NCBI GenBank assembly: GCA_016714465.1
Contig: JADKDT010000013.1
Location: 62,001-126,000 of the forward strand
DNA: 64,000 bases
Direction: 5' to 3'
From: Candidatus Brachythrix odensensis
GTDB lineage: Bacteria > Chloroflexota > Anaerolineae > J036 > Brachytrichaceae
Part shown: positions 34,946-44,469 of the stretch, in pieces
Layout of the letters: every line of letters begins with the position of its first letter
Numbering within the stretch: the stretch's first letter is position 1
Made by a program: the position numbers and the translations under genes
The notes under the pieces: generated by a model
What the model saw: only the letters and a program-made list of their open reading frames with translations
Told to the model about the DNA's origin: nothing
Databases searched by the model: none

Positions 34946-37413
34946 CCGTCGAGAGCCACACGCTTAAGCCTTAGGCTGTTCGAGACGACAAACAATGAGC
35001 TGAAAGCCATCGCGCCGGCCGCCAGGATCGGGCCATACTGGGCAAACACCCCCACCGCGGCGACCGGGATCAGAATGACGTTGTAGAAGAACGCCCAGAA
35101 CAGATTCTGGCGAATCCCGCGCACAATCGCTTTGGACAGGCGCACGGCCTGGGGGAGCTTGCGCAGGTCGCCGCCCATCAGGGTGATGTCGGCCGCCTCG
35201 ATCGCGACGTCGGTGCCAGTGCCCATGGCAACGCCGATGTCGGCCAGGGCCAGGGCAGGGGCGTCATTGATGCCGTCCCCGACCATTGCCACCACCCGGG
35301 TCCGCCCATCCGAGGTAGCAGGCGCTGCCTGCAGGCGTTTGATGACATCGGCTTTCTGTTCAGGCAGGACTTCGGCTTCGACATCGGTGATGCCCACCTG
35401 ATCGGCAATGGCGCGGGCCGCCCTCGGGTTGTCGCCCGTAATCATCACGACTTGCATGCCCTGCGCGCGCATGGCTGCAACGGCCACCGGGGATTCGGAC
35501 TTGATCGTGTCGGCGACGGCGAAAAGGCCCGCCAGCACGCCATCGAGCGCCAGCGCCATAACCGTACGACCTTCGCCTTCCCAGGCCCGAATGCGCTCAG
35601 CATCGTCGGGCGCGATCGCGATGCCCGCCACATCCATGAAGCGCGGACTGCCTACTAGGGCGGTGAGGTTGCCGACACGAGCAGAGACGCCGCGTCCCGC
35701 AATGGCCGTGAATCCTTCTGTTGAAGCGAGCTTGAGCTTCAGTTCGGCCGCGGCGCGCACAATCGCTTGGGCGAGCGGATGCTCGCTGGCCTTCTCCACG
35801 CTTGCCGCCAGTCGCAGGACCTCATCGGATGCCAGTTCGCTGCCAAACGCAGCGACCCGCTCCACAAGGGCGGGCTCGCCGCGAGTAATGGTACCCGTCT
35901 TGTCGAGCGCGATCGTCGTCAGCGCCGACGCGCGCTCGAGGCTCTCGCTGTTCTTGAACAGGATGCCGTTCTCCGCGCCGCGACCCATTCCGACCACGAT
36001 CGCGGTCGGCGTTGCCAGGCCAAGCGCGCACGGGCAGGCGATGACAAGCACAGCGACCGCATTCACCAGGGCCGTCTCGAAATTCTGGGTGATCAGGATG
36101 TTGGCGATGTAGGTCAGCAGAGCGATGACCAGGACCGCTGGCACAAAAATCGCGGATACCCGGTCGGCCAGGGCCTGGATGGGGGCCTTGCTGCCCTGGG
36201 CCTGCTCGACGAGCCGGATGATCTGCGCGAGGGCGGTGTCGCGACCAACCCGAGTCGCCTCGATTCGGAGCGCGCCCTCCTTGTTGATGGTGGCGCCGGT
36301 GACTGAATCACCCGGGCGTTTGTCGCGCGGCACGCTCTCGCCGGTGATGACGCTCTCATCAACAGATGACCCGCCACTGACCACGACGCCGTCGGTGGGA
36401 ATTCGCTCGCCCGGGCGGACCACGACCAGATCGCCAATCGACAGGCGCGACGCGGAAATCTCGATCTCTGCGCCGTCTCGCTCGACCCGGGCGGTTTTTG
36501 GCCGCAGGTTCACCAGTTTTTTGATCGCCTCGCTTGTGCGGCCCTTGGCCTTTGCTTCGATCCACTTCCCGACGCTGATCAGGGCCAGGATGAGGGCTGC
36601 CGTCTCAAAGTAGACGTGCCCGCCGGTGTTGAACACCGTCACATAAAGCGAGTACAGAAATGCCGCGCCCGACCCCAGCGCCACCAGCACGTCCATGTTT
36701 GCCGCGCCGTTGCGCAGGGCCTTGTAGGCATGGCTGAAGAAGGGCTGTCCGACATAGAGCTGGACCGGCAGCGCCAGCGCGAACAGAAGCCAGTGAAAAG
36801 CCGGGCTATGCTGGAATGTCATCGGGATGAAGCTGTCGAGCAACCCAAAGTCGCGGCCCATCGCCAGGACAATCGATGGCACGCCAAACACAAAGCCCAC
36901 GACCACCCGCCGCCAGCGGGCGTCGATGTCGGCCGCCCGGGCCCGCCCCTCCGCATCCAAATCCTGCCCGTTGTCCTCGGCTGCCGCGGTCACCACATCG
37001 TAGCCGGCCTTGCGCACTGCGGCGACCATGTCGGCGATGCCGACCGCGCCGGGCACGTATTCAACAGTCGCCCGCTCACTGGCATAGTTGACCGAGGCGG
37101 CGGCCATGCCCGGCATCTTCTTCAGGGTACGCTCGATCGTATTGGCGCAATTTGCGCAGGTCATCCCCAGCAGTGGCAGATCGGCCTTGGCTGTAGCCAC
37201 GTTGTACCCGGCATTACGGACGCGCTCGATCAGGGCCGAGGCCGAAACCTGGGTCGGGTCAAACTGGGCGGAGGCCCGTTCGTTGGCGTAATTGACGGCG
37301 GCGCCGGAGACGCCGGGAGTTTTGCGCAAAACACGTTCGACCGTGGTGGCGCAGTTGGCGCAGGTCATCCCAGTGATGGGCAGATCGATGGAGCGGAGAG
37401 GGGTGTCGGTCAT
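34942..37413 (-). CDS. copA: Copper-translocating P1B-type ATPase with two HMA domains
   Basis: This 823-residue ATPase pumps Cu(I) out of the cytoplasm. Two N-terminal metal-binding domains each carry GMTCANC (starting near residues 15 and 83). Membrane helices flank the transport site CPC (460-462) in VIACPCALGLATPTAIV. The phosphorylated Asp 504 is in DKTGTITRG, followed by the SEHPLAQAIV histidine motif and MVGDGINDAPALA. All catalytic features are intact. It lies 47 nt downstream of the chaperone gene, with a hairpin between. The ATG is at 37413. Confidence 0.96.
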   Translation of the reverse strand: MTDTPLRSIDLPITGMTCANCATTVERVLRKTPGVSGAAVNYANERASAQFDPTQVSASALIERVRNAGYNVATAKADLPLLGMTCANCANTIERTLKKMPGMAAASVNYASERATVEYVPGAVGIADMVAAVRKAGYDVVTAAAEDNGQDLDAEGRARAADIDARWRRVVVGFVFGVPSIVLAMGRDFGLLDSFIPMTFQHSPAFHWLLFALALPVQLYVGQPFFSHAYKALRNGAANMDVLVALGSGAAFLYSLYVTVFNTGGHVYFETAALILALISVGKWIEAKAKGRTSEAIKKLVNLRPKTARVERDGAEIEISASRLSIGDLVVVRPGERIPTDGVVVSGGSSVDESVITGESVPRDKRPGDSVTGATINKEGALRIEATRVGRDTALAQIIRLVEQAQGSKAPIQALADRVSAIFVPAVLVIALLTYIANILITQNFETALVNAVAVLVIACPCALGLATPTAIVVGMGRGAENGILFKNSESLERASALTTIALDKTGTITRGEPALVERVAAFGSELASDEVLRLAASVEKASEHPLAQAIVRAAAELKLKLASTEGFTAIAGRGVSARVGNLTALVGSPRFMDVAGIAIAPDDAERIRAWEGEGRTVMALALDGVLAGLFAVADTIKSESPVAVAAMRAQGMQVVMITGDNPRAARAIADQVGITDVEAEVLPEQKADVIKRLQAAPATSDGRTRVVAMVGDGINDAPALALADIGVAMGTGTDVAIEAADITLMGGDLRKLPQAVRLSKAIVRGIRQNLFWAFFYNVILIPVAAVGVFAQYGPILAAGAMAFSSLFVVSNSLRLKRVALDG

Positions 37414-37422
37414 GGCGATCGT

Positions 37423-37453
37423 AAACCGGTCAACCCTTAGGGTTGACCGGTTT
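37423..37453. repeat. 14-bp perfect inverted repeat between chaperone and copA genes
   Basis: The arms at 37423-37436 and 37440-37453 are exact reverse complements (AAACCGGTCAACCC) around TTA. It lies in the 47-nt gap between the chaperone gene and copA and may lower downstream expression or shield the chaperone mRNA. It has no T-run in the direction of transcription. Confidence 0.7.
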
Positions 37454-37460
37454 GAATGGG

Positions 37461-37682
37461 CTAGACGGGATTCGCCAGCTCAACGGCCGGGTAGTCAATC
37501 TCGGCAAGTTTGCCGGCGATCGTCTGCCAATTGGTCTTGTCGTCCCACTTGACAGAGACGATCTTTGTCTTCACATCGGCCTTGACTTCGACAACGCCGG
37601 GCAGGTCCCTGATTTCGTTCTGAATTGTCCGGACGCAGCCGTCGCAGCCGATGTTAGGCACGTTCACAGTCTTGGTGTTCAT
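37461..37682 (-). CDS. Heavy-metal-associated (HMA) copper chaperone, CopZ-like
   Basis: A 73-residue single HMA domain with the metal site NIGCDGCVRTI near residue 9 and the usual beta-alpha-beta pattern (LPGVVEVKADVKTKIVSVKWD). It would carry Cu(I) to the ATPase encoded downstream. The site is GCDGC rather than the ATPase's MTCANC, so the metal or affinity may differ. ATG 37682 is preceded by GAGGAG. The frame continues upstream to 38057 through the operator and the divergent LCP gene, which is not credible. Confidence 0.88.
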   Translation of the reverse strand: MNTKTVNVPNIGCDGCVRTIQNEIRDLPGVVEVKADVKTKIVSVKWDDKTNWQTIAGKLAEIDYPAVELANPV

Positions 37683-37713
37683 GTGTATTCTCCTCGCGGT
37701 TCTAGATAGTCGT

Positions 37714-37736
37714 CTAATCCCCCCCGGGGGGATGGT
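37714..37736. promoter_or_regulatory. C/G-tract palindrome resembling a CsoR/RcnR-family operator
   Basis: Seven C followed by six G, flanked by TCTAAT and ATGGTC, lies 32 nt upstream of the copper chaperone ATG. CsoR/RcnR/FrmR repressors bind such GC tracts framed by AT-rich arms. The position before copper genes supports copper-responsive repression, but no csoR gene is in the window. Confidence 0.5.
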
Positions 37737-37764
37737 CGTATCATACTCCCGTTTTTGCGCGTGA

Positions 37765-37770
37765 TATATT
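37765..37770 (+). promoter_or_regulatory. Probable -10 box (TATATT), leaderless start of the LCP gene
   Basis: TATATT ends 8 nt before ATG 37779, divergent from the copper operon. No ribosome-binding site lies between. Confidence 0.5.
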
Positions 37771-37778
37771 GCCGCGGC

Positions 37779-39164
37779 ATGTTTAGGCTGAAGAGGTTCT
37801 GGGTGATGCTGGGTTTGTTTGCGCTGAGTGTCGCGGCGAGCATCTACGCGTTCAACTGGGGGCGTGACTTTTCGGCCAACCAGGTAACGGCGGTCATCGA
37901 CATCTTGCAGCCTGCGCCGCTGGCAACGGTTACCGGGCCGATCACCGACACCAGTGTTGTGCGGTTTGAGTTGCCAAAACCCTGGAATGGCAAAGAGCGG
38001 ATCAATCTGCTCTTGCTGGGAATAGACCAGAGGGCTGGTGATGGCGAGAAAGGGCATCGCACCGACACCATGATGGTGCTGTCTCTCGACCCGGTGTCCC
38101 TTTCGGCCGCCATGTTGTCCATCCCCCGGGATTTATGGGTGCCGATCCCGGGCTATGGGAGCGACCGGATTAACACTGCCAACTACAAGGGCGATCTTGA
38201 TGACTATCCCGGTGGCGGACCCGCGCTTGCGAAGAAGACGGTCGAAGCGTTGCTCGGTGTTCCGATCAATTACTACGCGCGAATCAACTTCACCGCGTTC
38301 GAAGATTTTGTGGATCGGATCGGCGGGGTGACGGTGGATGTGCCGGAGGACATCGTCGATAAGCGGTACCCGACCAGCAGTTTCGGGACTGAGACTTTCA
38401 CCGTCACCCGCGGGATCAGGACCTTGGATGGCGCCACCGCATTGAAATACGCCCGAACGCGGGCGACCTTTGGGGGCGACTTTGATCGGGCCCGCCGACA
38501 GCAACAGGTTATTTTTGCCGTCCGCGACAAAGTGACCGGTGATCCGCGAACACTACCAGCCCTGCTGGCGGGCTCCGATGAGCTGTGGAGCAACCTGAAG
38601 AACTCTCTCAAGACCGACATGCCCCTTGACCTGATTCAGCGGTTGGCGTTGCTTGCCAAGGATGTTGATCGCAAGAACATTCGGACCGCCGTCATCGATC
38701 AGAACTACACCGAAAACGTGACGACCCCTGAGGGCTACCAGGTTGAGGTGCCGGTCCAGACCGAAATCAGAAAGCTGCGAAACGCGCTGTTTACCGCCGG
38801 CGCCAATACGGCGGCCGAGATTCAAAAGGGCGGAGGAACGGTGGCGCCAGCGCCAACAGACTGGAAGGCCGAAAATGCCCGGATCATCGTTCTGAATGGC
38901 ACTGAGCAGGTAGGATTTGCCAGCCGGGTGCGCCAATTGCTGGAAGGACGCGGTTTCCTGATCGTCGACGTTGGCAACTCCCTGGATGGACGATTTGACT
39001 ATGTGAAGACGCAGTTCACGGATTACGCTGGCAAACCCGCGACCGTGAGCGCCGTCGCCGAGGCACTTGGCATCCGACCCGCGCCGGACCCCAGACGCGA
39101 GATTAACCCGGCTGTTGGCGCGGATATCGTGATCGTGCTTGGGCTTGACGCGAAAGCGCCCTGA
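37779..39164 (+). CDS. LytR-CpsA-Psr family protein with LytR_C domain
   Basis: This 461-residue envelope protein attaches glycopolymers to peptidoglycan by phosphotransfer from a lipid carrier. An N-terminal membrane helix (about residues 7-25) precedes the LCP domain, with conserved polyphosphate-binding residues in HRTDTMMVLSLD, MLSIPRDLWVPIPG and GSDRINTANY, and later DGATALKYARTR and DFDRARRQQQ. The C-terminal ~110 residues form a LytR_C domain (ARIIVLNGTEQVGFASRVRQ). The partner polymer may be made by the glycan genes near 5-7 kb, but that is inference. Confidence 0.93.
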   Translation: MFRLKRFWVMLGLFALSVAASIYAFNWGRDFSANQVTAVIDILQPAPLATVTGPITDTSVVRFELPKPWNGKERINLLLLGIDQRAGDGEKGHRTDTMMVLSLDPVSLSAAMLSIPRDLWVPIPGYGSDRINTANYKGDLDDYPGGGPALAKKTVEALLGVPINYYARINFTAFEDFVDRIGGVTVDVPEDIVDKRYPTSSFGTETFTVTRGIRTLDGATALKYARTRATFGGDFDRARRQQQVIFAVRDKVTGDPRTLPALLAGSDELWSNLKNSLKTDMPLDLIQRLALLAKDVDRKNIRTAVIDQNYTENVTTPEGYQVEVPVQTEIRKLRNALFTAGANTAAEIQKGGGTVAPAPTDWKAENARIIVLNGTEQVGFASRVRQLLEGRGFLIVDVGNSLDGRFDYVKTQFTDYAGKPATVSAVAEALGIRPAPDPRREINPAVGADIVIVLGLDAKAP

Positions 39165-39186
39165 TTCCACCAGAGGCGGAGGCTTT

Positions 39187-40023
39187 CTAGCGGGGCAGTA
39201 TCGGCTGCGCCTCGCGCTGAGCAAGGTCGGCAAAGGCGGCCATCAGCGCGCGGGTTCGCGGACCCGGCGCGCCCGAGCCGATTTGCTGATCGTCGATCCC
39301 GACGACAGGCAGGATCTCGCGGCTGACGCTGGTGATGAAGCACTCTTCTACGTTGGGCAAGTCGGCCAGCCCGATGCCGCGGCGAACAATGGCGAGCCCG
39401 TCGGACGCGGCAACCTCGAGGACAAGCGCCCGGGTAAGGCCTGCCAGCGCGCGTGCTTCCTCGGTGTGGAGCGTCCGACCGGTGAGGGCGAAGAAGTTGC
39501 TGCTGAGGCCTTCGAGGAGTGTGCCGTCCTCGGCCACCATGAGCCCCTCGTTGACACCGGCTGGCAGTCGGCGTTTCGTTTGATCGGCCGTTGAGATGAA
39601 GTCGGTGCTTTTTGCGTGGGGATTCGATCGTTCGGCGTGGACGGTCACGCACCGCACACCGCGCGCATAGTCCGCTGGAGGCAGGGGGGTGAACGCCTCG
39701 ACTGCGACAAAGACGCGCGAAGGCGGTCCAGCCACGAGGGTCAAGCGGAATCGCGACTCGGGATGGCCGGCGCTTTCCCGGGCGGCTGCGATCGCCTCGC
39801 GGGCTGCGTTCTGATTCAACCGGACTGTGTGGCCCAACAGCGCCAGCGACTCTTCGAGACGGCGGAAGTGCCCGGCCAGGCGCACAACCCGATCGCCCGA
39901 ATACGTGCGGAAGGTTGTGTAGGCCCCCGCCGGCAGTCCGGCCGACGCATCCGTCATGGTCTGGTACTGGCCGAGCGCGCGAATCGTGCCACTTTCGTTT
40001 TGAAGTTCGAAGACGGTGACCAT
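39187..40023 (-). CDS. Class IV aminotransferase / aminodeoxychorismate-lyase-like PLP enzyme
   Basis: This 278-residue fold-type IV PLP enzyme is of the IlvE/DAAT/PabC superfamily. Key features are the start region YTTFRTYSGDRVVRLAGHF, the Schiff-base Lys in ADQTKRRLPAG, NEGLMVAEDGTLLEGLSSNF (substrate and cofactor loop) and VEECFITSVSREILPVV near the end. It could transaminate branched-chain or D-amino acids, or act as a lyase; motifs alone do not separate these. The true start is ATG 40023; the longer frame to 40449 is antisense to the next gene. Confidence 0.85.
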   Translation of the reverse strand: MVTVFELQNESGTIRALGQYQTMTDASAGLPAGAYTTFRTYSGDRVVRLAGHFRRLEESLALLGHTVRLNQNAAREAIAAARESAGHPESRFRLTLVAGPPSRVFVAVEAFTPLPPADYARGVRCVTVHAERSNPHAKSTDFISTADQTKRRLPAGVNEGLMVAEDGTLLEGLSSNFFALTGRTLHTEEARALAGLTRALVLEVAASDGLAIVRRGIGLADLPNVEECFITSVSREILPVVGIDDQQIGSGAPGPRTRALMAAFADLAQREAQPILPR

Positions 40024-40036
40024 ACGATCGATGATA

Positions 40037-40904
40037 ATGGATGACTGCGTGGCTTCTTCTTCAAAGCTTTCTCTAGACTCCGGCGCCGTCGAGGCGCGAA
40101 ACCGCACCTTCGTGGTCGCTGCCTTGATCGCCCTGGCGCCGATCGCGCTCGCCGCTGCGGACCTGCCCGCCCGTCGCCTGCAGACAGCATTTCTCGGTTC
40201 GGCATTGACCGTAACGATTACGGCGGACTCGCTGTTGATTGTGCTGATGCCCGTTCTTGCTTGCTCCGGAGCGGATTGGCTGTTGCGGGCGCATCCCGAA
40301 GTGCGCGCCGGTGAGATCCCGTTTCTGTTTCCGTTCTGGATCGCGCCTGCATTCGCCTCTCTGGCGCTGGCCGTGTTGCTGACTCGAATACCAAATTGGC
40401 CGCTTTGGGTGCTCACCCTGGCGTTCGGCACTGTTCTCATCGTCGTCATATTGACAGCCGAATATGTCGGACTGTCGCCCGGCTCAAGGGGATATGCGCT
40501 TTCCAGGCTGGCACTGACGGCCCGTAACCTACGCGATTGGATTTGGCTTGTTCACCCTGGTGTACTCGGCACGCGAGCGAAGTGTTGTCAGCGCCACGCT
40601 CACCTTCGTGATCGCCGCGGGACTGGCGCTTGACCTGCTGGCGCCGCACATCATTGGGCTGCGTTCTGCGGGGGCTTTTGCCCTTGTTACCGGGCTTGTG
40701 TGCGCCCAGGCCACCTGGGCCCTCAACTACTGGAATGTCTCAAATTGGAGCGCTGGCGTGCTGTTACTGGCTGTCTTCTATTTGCTGGTCGGACTAGCCC
40801 AACAGCACGTGCAGGACCATATCTCACCGATGATTCTGGTTGAGTTTGGGGTGGTGCTTGCGGTTGCGTTGTTCGCCGCATGGCAGCTCGCGCCGGTGCG
40901 GTAA
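40037..40904 (+). CDS. Polytopic membrane protein of unknown function (one frameshift)
   Basis: I do not recognise the family. About 290 residues with eight or nine hydrophobic helices, including FVVAALIALAPIALAAADLP near the N-terminus and VCAQATWALNYWNVSNWS near the C-terminus. The frame breaks near 40545 (one extra T in ATTTGG) and resumes as LFTLVYSARERSVVSATLTF. The start is uncertain: ATG 40031 and 40037 are both possible, and the gene lies only 14 nt from the divergent aminotransferase start. It is probably co-transcribed with the PfkB kinase 12 nt downstream. Confidence 0.68.
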
Positions 40905-40916
40905 GGCGGGTGCATC

Positions 40917-41873
40917 ATGGGTGACAAAGTCCTGGTCATCGGATCTGCCAATTTGGATGTAAAGGGCCGGCTGTTGGGGCCGCCAATTGCAGGATCGTCA
41001 AATGCGTCTGAGATTCGAACGTCACACGGCGGGGTCGCCCGGAATGTAGCCGAGAACCTGGCCCGGCTTGGCGCGCCCGTCACGCTGTTGACGGCGGTTG
41101 GCGATGACAGTGTGGGCGACGATCTGCTGCGGCATGCCGATGAAATCGGCATCGACATCTCTCGCGCGCTACGAGTGCCCGGCGAATCCTCCGGGATCTA
41201 TTTGGCGGCGTTGGATATGACGGGTGATCTTGCTCTGGGCCTGGATGACCTGCGTATCGTCGAGCGCCTGTCGAGCGCGTATCTCGAGGCGAATGCGGAC
41301 GCGTTTGACGAGGCTGACCTGATTGTCCTCGACATGAATCTCGAGGCCGATGCCTTTGACACGGCGCTGCGTCTGGCGCGAATCGCCGGAAAGCCCGTGT
41401 GCGTCGACCCGACGTCGGACGAGCGGGCGGCTCGGCTCGCGCCGTTCCTGGCGCAAATCGATATCATTACGCCGAATATGACCGAAGCCGAGGCTATCCT
41501 GACAGCGATCGGGCGCGATTACCCGAATGAGCATGAGAGTCTGACCGGAATTCAGGATCCTGATCGGGCGTTGCAGACCGCCCGGCGCCTTGTCCATCTT
41601 GGGGTGAATATGGTTGTCGTCACGCAGGCCGAGCGAGGCGCGTGCTATGCCACCGAGTTCGAGAGTGGCCAGCTACCGGCGGTCAAGGTTCGAATCGCGG
41701 ATACTACAGGCGCTGGTGATGCGCTGACGGCAACGCTCGTCTTTGGCCTTACCCACGACATCAGTCTCAGTGATTCCGTCCTATTGGGCTTGCGCGCGGC
41801 TGCGTTGACGTTGAGGACGACGGCGACAGTTGCGCCTGAGCTCAGCCTGGATCGACTATATTCAGATCTCTAG
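40917..41873 (+). CDS. PfkB-family sugar kinase, pseudouridine-kinase-like
   Basis: This 318-residue ribokinase-fold kinase phosphorylates a sugar or nucleoside with ATP. It has PfkB signature 1 (GGVARNVAENLARLG) and signature 2 (DTTGAGDALTATLVFG, catalytic Asp). The N-terminus VIGSANLDVKGR and the spacing resemble pseudouridine kinases (PsuK). The usual pseudouridine-5'-phosphate glycosidase gene is not adjacent, so this is only the closest likeness. A strong hairpin follows 21 nt after the stop. Confidence 0.82.
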   Translation: MGDKVLVIGSANLDVKGRLLGPPIAGSSNASEIRTSHGGVARNVAENLARLGAPVTLLTAVGDDSVGDDLLRHADEIGIDISRALRVPGESSGIYLAALDMTGDLALGLDDLRIVERLSSAYLEANADAFDEADLIVLDMNLEADAFDTALRLARIAGKPVCVDPTSDERAARLAPFLAQIDIITPNMTEAEAILTAIGRDYPNEHESLTGIQDPDRALQTARRLVHLGVNMVVVTQAERGACYATEFESGQLPAVKVRIADTTGAGDALTATLVFGLTHDISLSDSVLLGLRAAALTLRTTATVAPELSLDRLYSDL

Positions 41874-41893
41874 AAGACGTCCCGGTTACCAAT

Positions 41894-41938
41894 GGCGAGA
41901 TCACAGCCCCGTGGGAAGCGCGGGACTGTGATCTCGCC
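41894..41938. repeat. Long-stem hairpin between kinase and cyclophilin genes
   Basis: The arms begin GGCGAGATCACAG and end CTGTGATCTCGCC, around a central CCCC..GGG region and GTGGGAAGC loop. The GATCACA core and GACGTC at 41876 recall the hairpin at 30351-30403. It also resembles a terminator after the kinase, without a T-run. Confidence 0.7.
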
Positions 41939-41950
41939 ACTACGGCTGAG

Positions 41951-42487
<537 letters not shown>

Positions 42488-42494
42488 CCTGTTA

Positions 42495-42539
42495 TTGGGA
42501 ATGACATCCACCGGCAAAACCGGGGGATGTCATTCCCAA
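42495..42539. terminator. Hairpin after the cyclophilin gene
   Basis: 20-nt arms at 42495-42514 and 42520-42539 pair at 19 positions around CAAAA. The hairpin lies 7 nt after the stop and 22 nt before the acs ATG. It lacks a T-run and may instead insulate the acs mRNA. Confidence 0.55.
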
Positions 42540-42561
42540 AACCATTTAGGAGCCAATCGAA

Positions 42562-44464
42562 ATGTCGCAGATTGATAACCAGGATGTTCACGTTTCTCAC
42601 CGCGAGGTCTACGCCCCCTCGGAGGCGGTAAAGCGTGCCGCGCGGGTGAAGGATTGGGACGGCCTGTCCGCCTATGCTGCCGATCAACCCGAGGCCTTCT
42701 GGGCCGCGCGGGCGGAAGAGTTGGGCTGGTATCGCAAATGGGATAAGGTCCTGGACAGCTCGAACGCGCCGTTCTACAAGTGGTTCGTGGGCGGGCAGAC
42801 AAACATCGTCCACAACGCGCTCGATCGCCACATGCACACGGCCCGACGGAATGCCGTCGCCTATATCTGGCAGGGCGAGGACGGCAGCGAGCGCTCGATC
42901 GCATATGCCGAGTTGGAGCGGGATGTCAGCAAGTTCGCGAACGTCCTGAAGGACAGTGGCGTCAAGAAGGGCGACCGGGTCACCATTTACATGGGCCGGG
43001 TGCCGGAGCTGCCGATCGCCATGCTGGCCTGCGCCAAGATCGGCGCGGTGCATTCCGTCGTGTATGGCGGATTCTCGGTGGAGGCGCTGCACGGCCGCAT
43101 CGTCGACTCGACCAGCAAGGTCGTGGTGACCTGCGACGGCGCCTTTGTCAGCGGCAAGGTGGTTGAGCTGAAGCAGATCGTCGATGAGGCGCTCAAGCGC
43201 GAGTCCCCGGTGACGCGGGTGATCTGCTTCAAGCGCACCGGGCGCGAGGTGGGCTGGGTCGAGGGTCGCGATGTGTGGTGGCATGACGCGATGAAGGATG
43301 CCAGCGCCGTGTGCGAGACCGAGCGGATGGACGCCGAGGACCCACTCTTCATTCTGTACACGTCAGGGAGCACCGGCAAGCCCAAGGCGCTCGTTCACAC
43401 CCATGGCGGCTACAGCGTCTACACCTACACGACCCTGCGCTACGTGTTTGATCTGCGCGATGACGACCGCTGGTGGTGCGCCGCCGACCCGGGCTGGATC
43501 ACCGGCCACAGCTACATCGTTTACTCCCCGCTGATGGCGGGCGTAACCAGCATCATCTACGAAGGCGGCCCCACTTTCCCGCAGCCCGATCGCTGGTGGA
43601 AGATCATCGAGCAATATCGTGTCTCGGTGTTGTATTGCGCCCCGACCGCGATTCGCGGCTTTATGCGCTTTGGCCCGGAGTGGCCCAAAAAGCACGACCT
43701 GTCGTCGCTGCGACTGCTGGGGAGTGTCGGCGAGCCGATCAACCCCGAGGCGTGGAAGTGGTACTACGAGAACGTGGGGGGCAGCCGCTGCCCGATCATG
43801 GACACCTGGTGGCAGACCGAGACGGGCGGCTTTATGATCACGCCAATTCCCGTGTCGCCACTGAAGCCGGGCAGCGGCACGCGACCATTCTTTGGGATCA
43901 AGGCCGAGATCGTCGACGAGGCTGGCGAGCCGTGCAAGCCAGGCGAGGAGGGCTACCTCACCATTCTGACGCCCTGGCCGGGGATGGCCCGCACCATTTA
44001 CGGCGATCCGGATCGCTATCGGCAGACCTACTGGAACCGTTATCCCGGCCGCTACTTCACCGGCGACTCGGCCCGCATGGACGCTGACGGTTACTACTGG
44101 ATCATTGGCCGGGTCGATGATGTGATCAAGGTCAGCGGCTATCGCCTCGGCACGGCCGAGATCGAGAGCGCGCTGGTGTCGCATCCGGCGGTGGCCGAGG
44201 CCGCGGCCATCGGACTGCCCCACGAGCTGCGCGGCAACACGATCTACTCGTATGTGATTCTGCGGGCGGGTTGGGAAGCCTCGCCTGAGCTATCCGAGAC
44301 GCTGCGCCAGCATGTGGGCAAGGAAATGGGCCCGATCGCCAAGCCTGAGAAGGTCGAGTTCGTGGCCCGGCTGCCCAAGACCCGCAGCGGCAAGATCATG
44401 CGGCGCGTGCTCAAGGCCCGCCCAGGGGATGCCCGAGGGCGACCTCTCGACCCTGGAGGAATAG
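42562..44464 (+). CDS. acs: Acetyl-CoA synthetase (frameshift near the C-terminus)
   Basis: About 635 residues that convert acetate, ATP and CoA to acetyl-CoA. Motifs are FILYTSGSTGKPKALVHTHG (P-loop), WWCAADPGWITGHSYIVYSP, DTWWQTETGGFMI, YFTGDSARMDADGYYWIIGR, VSGYRLGTAEIE and the acetylatable catalytic Lys in TRSGKIMRR. A 2-base loss near 44420 takes the frame past the true end. Restoring it gives the usual terminus GMPEGDLSTLEE and a stop at 44462-44464. As sequenced, the open frame runs on into the downstream gene. ATG 42562 follows a TTTAGGAG ribosome-binding site. Confidence 0.94.
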
Positions 44465-44469
44465 TCATC

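Noticed and set aside
37683..38057. Upstream extension of the copper chaperone frame
   Set aside because: It crosses the operator and the divergent LCP gene and is not HMA-like; ATG 37682 has a good ribosome-binding site.
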